Below are positions 9,037 to 17,804 of a stretch of 64,000 nt of DNA, one piece after another. This DNA comes from Paraburkholderia sp. PGU19. Its GTDB lineage: Bacteria > Pseudomonadota > Gammaproteobacteria > Burkholderiales > Burkholderiaceae. Numbering within the stretch: the first letter of the stretch is position 1; each line of letters begins with the position of its first letter. The notes beneath the pieces are model-generated. The model saw nothing but the letters and a program-made list of their open reading frames with translations. It searched no databases and was not told where the DNA came from. The position numbers were made by a program, and so were the translations under genes. The stretch spans positions 992,001 through 1,056,000 of the forward strand of contig NZ_AP023180.1 of the NCBI RefSeq assembly GCF_013426915.1. The letters run 5' to 3'.

Positions 9037-10404
9037 TCAGTTCCGCCGGCAGCGGCTGGAGATTTGCCGGTACAGATCGCGCACGTGCGCGACGAAGGTC
9101 TCGTCCGTGCGCGCGCCCGGCAGCGTCATCCATTGGGCGGAGCGAAAGCGGTCGGGGAGCCAGTCGCCGTACTTGGGCGTGTCGTCGATCACCACGGGGA
9201 GGAGGAAGGGTTCGTCGGGCGCCATGCCGCGAGCGCGCTCGTCGGCGGCCATCCACTCGCGCCAGAAGTAGTCCCGCCGCCGGTCGGGGTCTTGCGTGGC
9301 GCGCGAAATCACAGGCATGAACAGGCTGCTGGTGTCCACGCCGCGCCGGATACTGCGCTCCCAATCATCGCCGCCCCGTAGCTCGCTCCGGTCGAACCAT
9401 ACGTCGATGCCGGCAGCATCGAGTTCCTGCGCGAGGCCTTGCACGACGTCTACATCCTGACTCGAATAGCTGATGAACACCGCACCCTCGATGGCGCGCG
9501 GCGCGACGGGTGTCGACGGTGCCTTCGCAACGCCCGTGGGATGACGCTGGCTCCAGCGGCTGCGCAACTCGGCGCAAAAGACAGTCGGCTCCAGCGATAC
9601 GACACGGGTTGCCGGGCTGAAGTCGGCGAGAAAGGCTTTCAACGCCGGGTCGCGCGCGGCCATGGGATCGACCAGGTACTCCACTGTCTGGCGAGGTGAC
9701 GAGAGCCGCTCGTTCTTGGCTGCGCGCAGAAAAAAGCGCGCGAGCCAGTCCGGCAGCCGGCAACCGAGCAGCAGCAGATGGTCGTCGCGCAATGCGTCGA
9801 ACAGCAGCTTCGGCTGACGCGCGTCGTCCTGCAACGCGTGAAGGAACTCCAGGCGATCCTCGTCGCAGATCACCCAATCGGGCGCTGACGATTGGCGGCC
9901 GAGCAGATGGAACACGGTTGGCGTGGGCAGGCGCCCGCGCGGAAGCGGTAGATCGGCAGGTCGATTTGGGGAGAAGCTCACAACGGAAGTGCGCGTTTCC
10001 CCGCCGTGACGAACAAGGTCGATGGCGCGAGTCAGCAAGCCGTCGAACGACAGGGTCACGAACAGATCAAACGGGGACACGGCGGCGAGGTCCAGCAACG
10101 CTTGAGGAGGCTCGATCGCCAGATCTCTCACGACCTGAGAGGTGCGAACGTACAGGTCTTCCTTGCGCGCGCGCGGCAGTAGCAGGTAACGGCTGACGAC
10201 GTCATCCAGCCGCGGAGGGTTGTCGAACTCAGTCAGGCCAATGCGGAGCTTTTCGGCCAACCGGGTGGCGACAAGCGCATCGAATCCCATGGACTGACCG
10301 TCCTGACTGACAGGCAGCAGCCCGTCGTCCACCACCGCAATGACGCGCCCTTCATCGATGTAGTCGAGAAGGTCACTCCAGAAGAATTCGTCGAGTTCTT
10401 CCAC
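9037..10404 (-). CDS. SIR2-like and TIR domain protein, predicted NAD-depleting immune effector
   Basis: 455 residues with two domains. Residues 15-240 are SIR2-like: FVTLSFDGLLTRA, VFHLLG (His 166) and HLLLLGCRLPDWLARFF match the folded core, but Ser 119 stands where these proteins usually carry the catalytic Asn of a TNYD/TNFD motif. Residues 305-445 are a TIR domain: GAVFISYSSQD, a BB-loop region FDRSELRGGDDW, and FWREW with Glu 383 at the position of the NADase glutamate. TIR and SIR2 domains both consume NAD in bacterial defence, so here the TIR may be the active one. Start is GTG with AGGAG 8 bases upstream. It is first gene of a two-gene unit with the STAND NTPase. Confidence 0.85.
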   Translation of the reverse strand: MEELDEFFWSDLLDYIDEGRVIAVVDDGLLPVSQDGQSMGFDALVATRLAEKLRIGLTEFDNPPRLDDVVSRYLLLPRARKEDLYVRTSQVVRDLAIEPPQALLDLAAVSPFDLFVTLSFDGLLTRAIDLVRHGGETRTSVVSFSPNRPADLPLPRGRLPTPTVFHLLGRQSSAPDWVICDEDRLEFLHALQDDARQPKLLFDALRDDHLLLLGCRLPDWLARFFLRAAKNERLSSPRQTVEYLVDPMAARDPALKAFLADFSPATRVVSLEPTVFCAELRSRWSQRHPTGVAKAPSTPVAPRAIEGAVFISYSSQDVDVVQGLAQELDAAGIDVWFDRSELRGGDDWERSIRRGVDTSSLFMPVISRATQDPDRRRDYFWREWMAADERARGMAPDEPFLLPVVIDDTPKYGDWLPDRFRSAQWMTLPGARTDETFVAHVRDLYRQISSRCRRN

Positions 10405-10897
10405 GAAATTCGCTCCTGGAAATGTAAACTCCCCTGATCATTCGACGGTGCAGATAGCCTTCGCACGTTGGCCATTTCGAGTTGTGGCCAGCTCCGCCGT
10501 GAAGCGCTGAAATTTGCAATGGCACACTCGTCAACCGTCGCTCTTTCGACTGATAAAAAACGATTGGATAATGCCTTTTGTCAAAAGAGGCTGGTTATTC
10601 GAGCAATGACGTACGCGCCGGTCACTGTTTTGTCTGAACACACTGCCTCAGATCGACGATAGAACATTGGGGGGCGCAGCGACAGGAACCTGGGTGGGAC
10701 AGCGCACACTTGGCGCTGCAAATATCTTGCAGGAAAAGCGGCACGCGGTGAGAAATTGTCTCCCCTATCGACATTCGCCATTGTTCCAGCGTTCGCCGCA
10801 CGTCGCTCAAACGAAGCCCCGAGGACGCCCCGGATGTTCTCGATCGGGCCGTTGAAACATGTTCCTGCCTGCGATAGACCACCTTGCATGACAAGCG
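10405..10897. other. Intergenic region upstream of the SIR2-TIR/STAND locus
   Basis: About 490 bases between the aldehyde dehydrogenase stop and the SIR2-TIR start, both on the minus strand. It should hold the promoter of the defence pair. Short frames of 90-113 codons occur but lack a ribosome site or recognisable motifs, so none is called. No inverted repeat or terminator stands out. Confidence 0.5.
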
Positions 10898-12337
10898 TTA
10901 CTGATCCGTCTTTCTGATACACACAACCTTCGTTTGAGTCATCTCCTCATAGGCAAACCGGACACCTTCTCGTCCAAGGCTTCCGTATTTGAATCCTCCA
11001 AACGGCATGGCATCGAACCGATAGTCCGACGAGTCGTTGATCATCACGCCGCCCGCCTCCAGTTGATCGGCCGCCCTGAGGGCAGCATGCAGGTCATTGG
11101 TGAAGATGCCAGCATGGAGGCTGTACTCAGCGCTATTAGCGAGCGCAAGCGCCTCGCCCAGTGTCTCGATCCGTTGAAGAACGACAACCGGGCTGAACGC
11201 CTCGTGCGTCCACAGATCGCATGTAAGACTTACGTCCTCGAGCACGGTCGGCGCATAGACGGAACCTTCGTGAGTATTCCCGCAAAGCAGGCTGGCGCCC
11301 TGCCCGATCGCTGCGTCTACTACGCCTTTCGTTCGCGCGGCCGACTGCGCCGTGATCATCGGCCCCACGTCAGTGTCCGGCAACGCCGGGTTGCCCACCT
11401 TTAGCGCTTGGGTGCGAGCAACGAAACGCTTCCTGAACGCTTCATAGACGGACGACTGGATCAGAATGCGTTGCGTGCCAACACAGTTCTGCCCTGCAGC
11501 CCAGTATGAACCGGAGACACACGACTCGACGGCATCCTCGAGATCGCAGTCGGCCATGACGATGACGGGCGCATTGCCTCCGAGATCCATCGCAAGCTTT
11601 TTCAGGCCTGCAGAGCGGGCTATTTTCTCTCCGGTCGCGAAGCCGCCCGTGAAAGAAACCATTCTGACGTCCCGCGATGAGACAAGTGCTTCGCCAAGGG
11701 CTGCACCGCCCGTTGCAACCGACACAACGTTCGACGGCATTCCAGCCGCCACGAGATAGTTGACCAGCTTGATCGCCGAGAGCGGCGCAAGTTCCGACGG
11801 CTTGAGCACCACGGCATTGCCCCCGGCGATTGCGGGTCCAAGCTTGTGCGCAACCAGGTTGAGTGGATCGTTGTACGGCGTGATGGCCACAATGATGCCG
11901 AGAGGCTCCCGGGTAAACCATCCCTGCCGGTTTTCCGATCCGGCATATGCGTCGAACGGGACGACTTCACCTCCGTTTCGGCGCGCTTCGTCGGCGGACA
12001 GCTTGAGCGTGTTCACGCAGCGCAGCACTTCTCTTTTTGCCTGCCTGATCGTCTTACCGGCTTCCGCGACGATGACTTCAGCAAATGTATCCTTATCGCG
12101 ATCCACCATCGATGCACAGGTTTCGAGCACACGAGCACGCTCGTGACGGGAAAGGCTGCGGCACGCGCGTGCGCCCTCTTTCGCGTTTTCGATCAGCATT
12201 GGCGCGCCTTCCGGTGGAATATTCACGACGGTACCCACTTCGACACCATCGAATGGATTCTTCACCGAAATAAAACTGAACGCTGCTTCAATCGTGGATG
12301 AATGGATATTCATTTCGACATACTTAGTGTTGTCCAA
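10898..12337 (-). CDS. NAD(P)-dependent aldehyde dehydrogenase
   Basis: 479 residues, full length for the aldehyde dehydrogenase superfamily, oxidising an aldehyde to the acid. Seen: the oxyanion Asn in ITPYNDPLN (Asn 156), the cofactor lysine in VVLKPSE (Lys 179), the SFTGG turn and the catalytic Cys 285 in [10 protein letters not shown]. The glutamate of the usual LELGG motif is replaced by aspartate (MDLGGN, Asp 251), which may slow or change deacylation. It resembles the lactaldehyde/phosphonoacetaldehyde/GapN-like branch. It is the last gene of a four-gene operon with an aminotransferase, a binding-protein-like gene and PhzF, so it probably oxidises an aldehyde from amino-acid breakdown. 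Substrate unknown. Confidence 0.85.
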   Translation of the reverse strand: MDNTKYVEMNIHSSTIEAAFSFISVKNPFDGVEVGTVVNIPPEGAPMLIENAKEGARACRSLSRHERARVLETCASMVDRDKDTFAEVIVAEAGKTIRQAKREVLRCVNTLKLSADEARRNGGEVVPFDAYAGSENRQGWFTREPLGIIVAITPYNDPLNLVAHKLGPAIAGGNAVVLKPSELAPLSAIKLVNYLVAAGMPSNVVSVATGGAALGEALVSSRDVRMVSFTGGFATGEKIARSAGLKKLAMDLGGNAPVIVMADCDLEDAVESCVSGSYWAAGQNCVGTQRILIQSSVYEAFRKRFVARTQALKVGNPALPDTDVGPMITAQSAARTKGVVDAAIGQGASLLCGNTHEGSVYAPTVLEDVSLTCDLWTHEAFSPVVVLQRIETLGEALALANSAEYSLHAGIFTNDLHAALRAADQLEAGGVMINDSSDYRFDAMPFGGFKYGSLGREGVRFAYEEMTQTKVVCIRKTDQ

Positions 12338-12368
12338 GGATCTTTCATTCCCTATGCGGCGCGGCTTT

Positions 12369-13244
12369 TCAAAGCGTCAACGAGCCGTCTACACAGGTGA
12401 CGCACGAACCGCCAACGCGTACATTCCCGCTCGTATCCACGTTCACTTCGATTCGTCCATCCCGACCGACACAGCGTCCCTGTGTCGCCACATAGTTTCC
12501 GCCGTCGGCAGGCAACAGGCCGCGCTTCCACCGAAATGCAGCGACACTGCCATTGCCGCTTCCACAGACAGGATCCTCCTCCACGCCACATGACGGTGCA
12601 AAGGAACGCACTTCTATGGCCACATCTCCACCGTCGCGAGTACCGAATACGGTTACACCCGTCACGCCGAGGCGGCGCTCGAAGTCCGCCAACCTCGCGA
12701 GATCCGGCCGTAGATTGACTATGGTAGCCGCATCGTCCATTTGCGCGATGACCCAAATGGGGCCGACGTTTACGATGGCCGGCGCAGTCCTGATGTCGAC
12801 TTTGCAGCCAAGAATGCGTTCGAGATCCGCAATATCCGCGGCGTGCAGCGGCTCGATCTTTGCGGGCGGGAGATCGAAGGCCAACTGGCGCTCTCCTCGT
12901 TGCTCTCCTATCGTCAACTCGACGAGGCCAATGGCGCATTGCTGAATCAATCGCCCGCTGGCGCGAGGTGTCACACGCCCCGCTTCCAGAATGGCATGAG
13001 CACTACCGAGTGTCGGATGCCCGGCAAAGGGAAGCTCACTGCGCGGCGTGAAGATCCGCAGCTGATAGTCCGCCTCGTCGGTCGTAGGCGGAAGAACAAA
13101 CGTCGTTTCCGAAAGATTCGTCCAACGCGCGACGGCTTGCATCTCGTCCGTGGATAAACCCTGCGCGTCGAGCACCACGGCAACGGGATTGCCCAGCAGC
13201 GGTCGCGAGGTAAACACGTCAACTACTTTGTATGATCGCTTCAT
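12369..13244 (-). CDS. PhzF family isomerase/epimerase
   Basis: 291 residues with the two-lobed diaminopimelate-epimerase-like fold of PhzF. Family marks: [16 protein letters not shown] at the start, the catalytic glutamate in LSETTFV (Glu 46), [11 protein letters not shown], and [10 protein letters not shown] in the second lobe. PhzF proteins catalyse proton-shift isomerisations; most members outside phenazine clusters have unknown substrates, and there is no phenazine gene here. It is third in the operon, 31 bases after the binding-protein-like gene and 31 before the dehydrogenase, so it probably rearranges a small amino- or keto-acid intermediate. Confidence 0.88.
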   Translation of the reverse strand: MKRSYKVVDVFTSRPLLGNPVAVVLDAQGLSTDEMQAVARWTNLSETTFVLPPTTDEADYQLRIFTPRSELPFAGHPTLGSAHAILEAGRVTPRASGRLIQQCAIGLVELTIGEQRGERQLAFDLPPAKIEPLHAADIADLERILGCKVDIRTAPAIVNVGPIWVIAQMDDAATIVNLRPDLARLADFERRLGVTGVTVFGTRDGGDVAIEVRSFAPSCGVEEDPVCGSGNGSVAAFRWKRGLLPADGGNYVATQGRCVGRDGRIEVNVDTSGNVRVGGSCVTCVDGSLTL

Positions 13245-13275
13245 GGTGTCTCCAGCTGGCTGGATAGGATGTTGG

Positions 13276-13998
13276 TCAATCTTTTGCGGTCGCTACGCTG
13301 TCGATTTCCGCTTCCGTGATGCCGTACTTCGCCATGCGCGCGCGATGGTCCGCCGAACCGAGGTACTTGCGCAGCTGTTTATTCACAGCCTGCAAAAGAG
13401 CCGCATTGTTCTTATTGAACGAGAAGGCACCGACAGGCGCTCCCGTTTCCTTGCTCATCGCATGCGCGACCGCTTCCAGTTCCTTGTTTGCACTGGCAAG
13501 CACGCGATTCCCGACGGCCGTTCCAGCGAATGCGTCTATCTTTCCCGCGAGTACCGCAGCAACTGCCTCCGGTTGGTCCTTGAACATCACGATCCGGTCA
13601 TCGCGTACACCTGCCGACTTTGCGGAGTCGAGCTGTACCTGACCATTGATAATCCCCAACCGCGCGTCGCTATGCTCCGCTAGTGCCCTATAGCTCGTCA
13701 GCGCTTTTGGATTGCCGTCGTGCACGACGAATCCATCGCCCAGCGCCCAGACGGGCACGCTAAACGCAACGTGCTCTGCGCGTTCGGCCGTTACGAAAAT
13801 CGGCACATTCATGTCCCAGCGACCTTCTTGTAGACCAGGCAGAAATTCATCGAACGAGGTCAAATGATGTTCGATGGATGTCACACCGATCGCGCGGAGA
13901 ACCACCTCGGCCAGTTCGATATCCGAGCCCGTCACGGAACCATCGAGACCTGTCCAGTAGAACGGCGGTTCATCGATATAGGCGATTTTTACTGTCAT
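13276..13998 (-). CDS. SBP_bac_3 family protein without signal peptide
   Basis: 240 residues with the fold of amino-acid binding proteins: VKIAYIDEPPFYWTG, GSDIELAEVV, then the second lobe with GIINGQVQLDSA and the final AKYGITEAEID. There is no signal peptide; the first beta strand begins at residue 2, and the in-frame sequence upstream to the stop at 14038-14040 adds no hydrophobic stretch. No permease or ATPase is nearby. It could be a cytoplasmic ligand-binding or enzyme-like member (the fold includes cyclohexadienyl dehydratases), or the export signal may have been lost. ATG 13998 is preferred over the GTG at 14013. Confidence 0.75.
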   Translation of the reverse strand: MTVKIAYIDEPPFYWTGLDGSVTGSDIELAEVVLRAIGVTSIEHHLTSFDEFLPGLQEGRWDMNVPIFVTAERAEHVAFSVPVWALGDGFVVHDGNPKALTSYRALAEHSDARLGIINGQVQLDSAKSAGVRDDRIVMFKDQPEAVAAVLAGKIDAFAGTAVGNRVLASANKELEAVAHAMSKETGAPVGAFSFNKNNAALLQAVNKQLRKYLGSADHRARMAKYGITEAEIDSVATAKD

Positions 13999-14075
13999 GG
14001 CCTTACCCGACACTTCTAGAAGTGAATGTTGTTCCGGCTATCCGGCGTGCGACATGCAGCGTGATCTCAGAGCCC

Positions 14076-15275
14076 TCATGCGCTGACGGCATCCAGAGCA
14101 GACGAAAGAGCAGCCAGCGCCGATCCAGAACGAGCAGACGGCAAATAACCAAAGCCCAGCCGAAATACACGATTGCTTTCTCCAAACCATATTCCGCACG
14201 CCAGTTGCAAATCGTAGCGAGGCAACAGATCCCAGAAGCGCGATACGGCATCGTCGTCGAATGCTTCACGACGTAGACGCAAGCAGCACAACGCGCCGGC
14301 ATCGGGGCGCACCCACTCGATGCGTCTTTGTTCGCGCTCGCACCAGGCCGCCAGTTCCGCGAGGGCGCCGGCCAGCAAGCGACGTCGCGATCCAAGCACA
14401 GCTTCCCGATTGTGCAGCAGCGCGGCGGCGAGCGTTTCGTCGAGCACCGAGCCCGAGATGACGGTGTTCATCTTCGCGACGGTCAGGCGCAATCGCAGAT
14501 CAGGGTCCGCCACCGTGAGCCAACCTGTGCGCAACCCCGGCGCGCCAAGCGCTTTCGATACCGACGCGCCGGTGACGATACGCGAGTCGAGCCCCGCAAA
14601 ACTGTCGATCACGACATCGTCGCCATAGGTTGCCTCGCGATAGGTCTCGTCGATAAAAAGTATCGCTTCCGGAGAGTGCCTCTCCATCAACACAAGCAGC
14701 TTTTCGATATCAGCGCGAGATGTCTGAACACCGCTCGGATTTTGCGGCGAAGCGATGCTTACCAGTTTCGTTTCCGGCGACAGGCTCGCTGCAAGCTGCT
14801 CCAGATCCAGTCGATATCCGTTCTCGAACGATAACCTGACCTCGCGGACGTTGACGCCGGCGCCAAGCAGACAGTCGCGGCTCGGCGGAAAGCATGGTGT
14901 CACGAGAACCGCCTCGTCGCCCGGTCGGCAAACTTCGAACGCAAGAAGAAAGAGTCCGAGCGCTGTACCCTGCGTCGTCACGATCTGCTCTGCTGGGACT
15001 TTGCAGGCGTCCGCAATGGCCTCGCGAAGCGCTTGTGCACCCGCCGATTTGCCATAGCCAAGCTTCAGATCACGGATACCCTCAAGACCACCGAAGTCCA
15101 GCAGTTCCCCAAGCGTCAGGTCCTGCGACGTGCTCTCTGCCAGGTTGAATGGCCGGTTCACATCGAGCAGTGAAATGATCTCGTTGTAGGGAAAGCGTCC
15201 GCGCCATTCCCTCGTATTTTCGCTGGTGGATCGTGACAGTTGCTCTTCGTCAATACGCTGCTGGGAAGCGTTCAT
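14076..15275 (-). CDS. Pyridoxal-phosphate-dependent aminotransferase, class I/II
   Basis: 399 residues, fold type I. Visible active site: SPQNPSG (Asn 179), FIDETYRE (Asp 209 and Tyr 212), the Schiff-base lysine in SVSKALGAPGLRTGW (Lys 241) and the phosphate-binding Arg 249. Its N-terminal part is typical of the aspartate/aromatic aminotransferase branch that removes the amino group from an amino acid to 2-oxoglutarate or a similar acceptor. It is the first gene of the minus-strand operon and is divergent from a MocR regulator across 225 bases. Such pairs usually handle one amino acid that the MocR also senses. Substrate not predicted. Confidence 0.85.
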   Translation of the reverse strand: MNASQQRIDEEQLSRSTSENTREWRGRFPYNEIISLLDVNRPFNLAESTSQDLTLGELLDFGGLEGIRDLKLGYGKSAGAQALREAIADACKVPAEQIVTTQGTALGLFLLAFEVCRPGDEAVLVTPCFPPSRDCLLGAGVNVREVRLSFENGYRLDLEQLAASLSPETKLVSIASPQNPSGVQTSRADIEKLLVLMERHSPEAILFIDETYREATYGDDVVIDSFAGLDSRIVTGASVSKALGAPGLRTGWLTVADPDLRLRLTVAKMNTVISGSVLDETLAAALLHNREAVLGSRRRLLAGALAELAAWCEREQRRIEWVRPDAGALCCLRLRREAFDDDAVSRFWDLLPRYDLQLACGIWFGESNRVFRLGFGYLPSARSGSALAALSSALDAVSA

Positions 15276-15396
15276 GCCTTTGCCTTGTATGGACTGTGGG
15301 CGATCCGTTTGAGCCGCCGGGTTCGAGCCACCCCATGCGACGGTCTGTGCTCTGACGGATGCGATCGGAACACACGCATCGTAGCGCTCGCGGGCC

Positions 15397-15442
15397 GACC
15401 ATAACAGTCACAATTTCCGACTGAATCGACCATCACAATTTC
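15397..15442. promoter_or_regulatory. Paired direct repeats, candidate MocR operator
   Basis: In the 225-base divergent spacer, GACCAT occurs at 15397-15402 and 15428-15433, and TCACAATTTC at 15408-15417 and 15433-15442. Each pair is a direct repeat spaced 25-31 bases. MocR regulators such as GabR bind as dimers to two spaced direct repeats near a divergent aminotransferase gene, so the geometry fits. Binding is inferred. Confidence 0.45.
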
Positions 15443-15500
15443 GCTTGGCAAGCCACCGGCGCCGGAACGATAATCGTGAATCTTCTGCCGCGATGCTTTC

Positions 15501-16934
15501 ATGGACACGCACACTTCATACCGTTATGAGCAACTGGCCGCGCTCATCGTCGGCATGATCGACAACGGCGCGCTCGCGCCGGGCGTGCGGCTGCCTTCCG
15601 TGCGCGCCGTCAGCGAGCAGCACAGGATCAGTATCGCCACGGCGCTACAGGCGTACCGTCTGCTCGAAGATCGCGGCATTCTGGTCGCGCGGCCGCAGTC
15701 GGGCTTTTACGTCGCGGCCTCGCCGCGCAGCACACTCGCGTTGCCGTCGCCTTCCCGAGCGCGAACGAAAGCGTCGCACGTCTCGGTCAGCGGGGTCGTG
15801 GCGACGCTGCTCGAGCATGCGTCGAATCCCGCGCTCGTGCCGCTCGGTTGCGCCTTTCCCGACTCGGCGCTTCTGCAAACCAAGCGGCTCGACCTCGCGC
15901 TCGCGCGTGCCGCACGTCGACAAAGCGCGCGGTACAACGGCTATTGCCCACCACATGGCGAACCGCGCTTGCGCCGTGAAATCGCGAAGCGCGCGATGCG
16001 CGTCGGGCACGCGCTGTCGCCCGACGACGTGATCGTCACGGCAGGCTGCACCGAGGCGCTGACCCTCGCGCTCACCGCCGTCGCGAAGCGCGGCGATACG
16101 ATCGCGATCGAGTCGCCCACCTACTTTGGACTGCTCCATACGATCGAAGTGCTGGGTCTGAAGGCTTTCGAGTTGCCGACCCACCCGACGCGCGGCATCG
16201 ACGTCGGCGCGCTCGCACACCTGCTCGATACGGAACACGTCGCGGCCTGCGTGCTGTCGTCGAGTTTCAACAATCCGCTCGGCTCCACGATGGCCGAGCC
16301 CGACAAGCTGGCGCTTCTCGCGGTGCTTGCCCGGCATGCCGTGCCGCTGATCGAAGACGATGTCTACGGCGACATCTACTTCGGGCGCGAGCGGCCAAAG
16401 CCGTTCGCCGCGCTCGAAGGCGGTGCCAATACGATCTACTGCAGTTCGTTCTCGAAGAGTCTTGCGCCCGGATACCGGATCGGCTGGATCGCAGCGGGCG
16501 CCTATACGCAGCAGCTGATGGAGCGCAAGCTCGCGTTCACGCTCTGCGGCCCGGCCCTGCCGCAAATCGCGCTCGCGGACTTCCTGGAAAGCGGCGCCTA
16601 CGACACGCACTTGCGCCGTATCCGCCGCATCTTCGAACAGAACCTCGCGCGCATGACGCGTGCGATCGAGGCAACCTTCCCCGCCGACACGAAAGTGAGC
16701 CGGCCAGCCGGCGGCTTTATGCTCTGGCTCGAACTGCCGAGAGGCTTCGATTCACGCGAACTCTTCGAGGACGCGCTCGAGCAAGGCATCTGCTTTGCGC
16801 CCGGTGATGTCTTCTCCGCGAGCCGGCGCTTTCGCAATTGCCTGAGACTGAGTGCCGGGCACGTCTGGAGCGAACGTGTCGAAGACGGCGTCCGACGTTT
16901 GGGCCGGCTTGCGAAGGCGCAGCTCGCGCGCTGA
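15501..16934 (+). CDS. MocR/GabR-type GntR regulator with aminotransferase domain
   Basis: 477 residues. The N-terminal winged helix (LAPGVRLPSVRAVSEQHRISIATALQAYRLLEDRGILVARPQSGFYV) is joined by a linker to an aminotransferase-like domain with SSFNNPLGSTM, EDDVYGDIYF and the PLP lysine in SSFSKSLAPGYRIGW (Lys 319). Members sense an amine or amino acid through the PLP domain and control a neighbouring gene. Here the target is likely the divergent aminotransferase operon and itself. It also resembles the YdcR/PdxR branch, but no pyridoxine synthesis genes are nearby. Confidence 0.9.
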   Translation: MDTHTSYRYEQLAALIVGMIDNGALAPGVRLPSVRAVSEQHRISIATALQAYRLLEDRGILVARPQSGFYVAASPRSTLALPSPSRARTKASHVSVSGVVATLLEHASNPALVPLGCAFPDSALLQTKRLDLALARAARRQSARYNGYCPPHGEPRLRREIAKRAMRVGHALSPDDVIVTAGCTEALTLALTAVAKRGDTIAIESPTYFGLLHTIEVLGLKAFELPTHPTRGIDVGALAHLLDTEHVAACVLSSSFNNPLGSTMAEPDKLALLAVLARHAVPLIEDDVYGDIYFGRERPKPFAALEGGANTIYCSSFSKSLAPGYRIGWIAAGAYTQQLMERKLAFTLCGPALPQIALADFLESGAYDTHLRRIRRIFEQNLARMTRAIEATFPADTKVSRPAGGFMLWLELPRGFDSRELFEDALEQGICFAPGDVFSASRRFRNCLRLSAGHVWSERVEDGVRRLGRLAKAQLAR

Positions 16935-17069
16935 ACGCCCAGACGACTGGGCGAACCCGGACAAGCCTGGTTTGCGGGCGCGCGCACCCGGTTGCCGATC
17001 TGGCGTGACGACAACTCCATCGCGTCGATCGGTCGATACCCGGCCAGGCAAACACAGCAAGCTCCGACA

Positions 17070-17654
17070 TCAGATATTCAGGCGCGAAACCTTAGTGCCT
17101 GAGAGCGACACGTCACCCATGAGCCCGGCATTGGTCATCACGATCGCTTCGACGGGCGCGGTGGCCGTCGTCGTATCGATCTCGCCGTTCGCGCCGACCT
17201 TCAGCAGCGCGACCGACCCTTCCCCACCGGCCGACCAGCCTTTGGAATTGCGAAACTTGCTGAGCGCATCATGCGTCATGAACAGGAAGATGACGGCCTT
17301 CGATTGCGCGCCTGCCTGCAAGCCGAATGAGCCCGACACCGTGCTGTAGTAGCCAACCGACTTCCCGCCTACGTGCAATGCGCCTTCGCCGTATTCGCCT
17401 CCGGCGACGAAGCCGACCTTCAGTACGGATGGGAACACGAGAACGCCGTTCGCCTTGCCGACCAGTTCCTTCGACCCTTTGACTGTCTCGTACAGGCGCG
17501 ATAAGGTCGCGTGGACCTTGGCGTCGATTTCCTGCCGTTTCGCCGAGTTGGACTCGGCGAGGGCGTCGCGCAGTGTCACCGTGAAACCCGCCAGCGTAAG
17601 GCCCGAAACTGCGAGCGCAGCGCTACCCGTCCGTATAAAACTTCTTCTGTGCAT
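17070..17654 (-). CDS. SYLF/YSC84 family lipid-binding protein, exported
   Basis: 194 residues. The start MHRRSFIRTGSAALAVSGL is chosen because GGAGGT lies just upstream; RRSFI before a hydrophobic run suggests Tat-type export. Family marks: KANGVLVFPSVLKVGFVAGGEYGEGALHV, then GSFGLQAGAQSKAVIFLFMT, and the end VSLSGTKVSRLN. SYLF proteins bind phosphoinositides in eukaryotes; bacterial members are periplasmic and not well understood. It lies downstream of the VIT-like and antiporter genes on the same strand but 150 bases away, so may be its own unit. Confidence 0.88.
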   Translation of the reverse strand: MHRRSFIRTGSAALAVSGLTLAGFTVTLRDALAESNSAKRQEIDAKVHATLSRLYETVKGSKELVGKANGVLVFPSVLKVGFVAGGEYGEGALHVGGKSVGYYSTVSGSFGLQAGAQSKAVIFLFMTHDALSKFRNSKGWSAGGEGSVALLKVGANGEIDTTTATAPVEAIVMTNAGLMGDVSLSGTKVSRLNI

Positions 17655-17804
17655 GGTTACCTCCATCGTGGTTCACGGTCAAACCGTGTTGCTGCATTGA
17701 TCTAAAGGATGTACTCCACCCGCAATCGTGCTGTCGTGCGCCCCCGGTTGCAATTTCACAGTGTTCGTCCTGTGGTAGCAGATAATCCGTTCCCAGGGCA
17801 CGAA

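Noticed and set aside
10581..10922. Minus-strand frames of 90 and 113 codons before the SIR2-TIR gene
   Set aside because: No ribosome site, no domain and no hydrophobic or catalytic pattern; probably non-coding.
14012..14023. ACTTCTAGAAGT 12-base palindrome before the signal-less binding protein
   Set aside because: It lies within 15-25 bases of the start in the operon interior, and a lone palindrome of this length is not enough to claim an operator.
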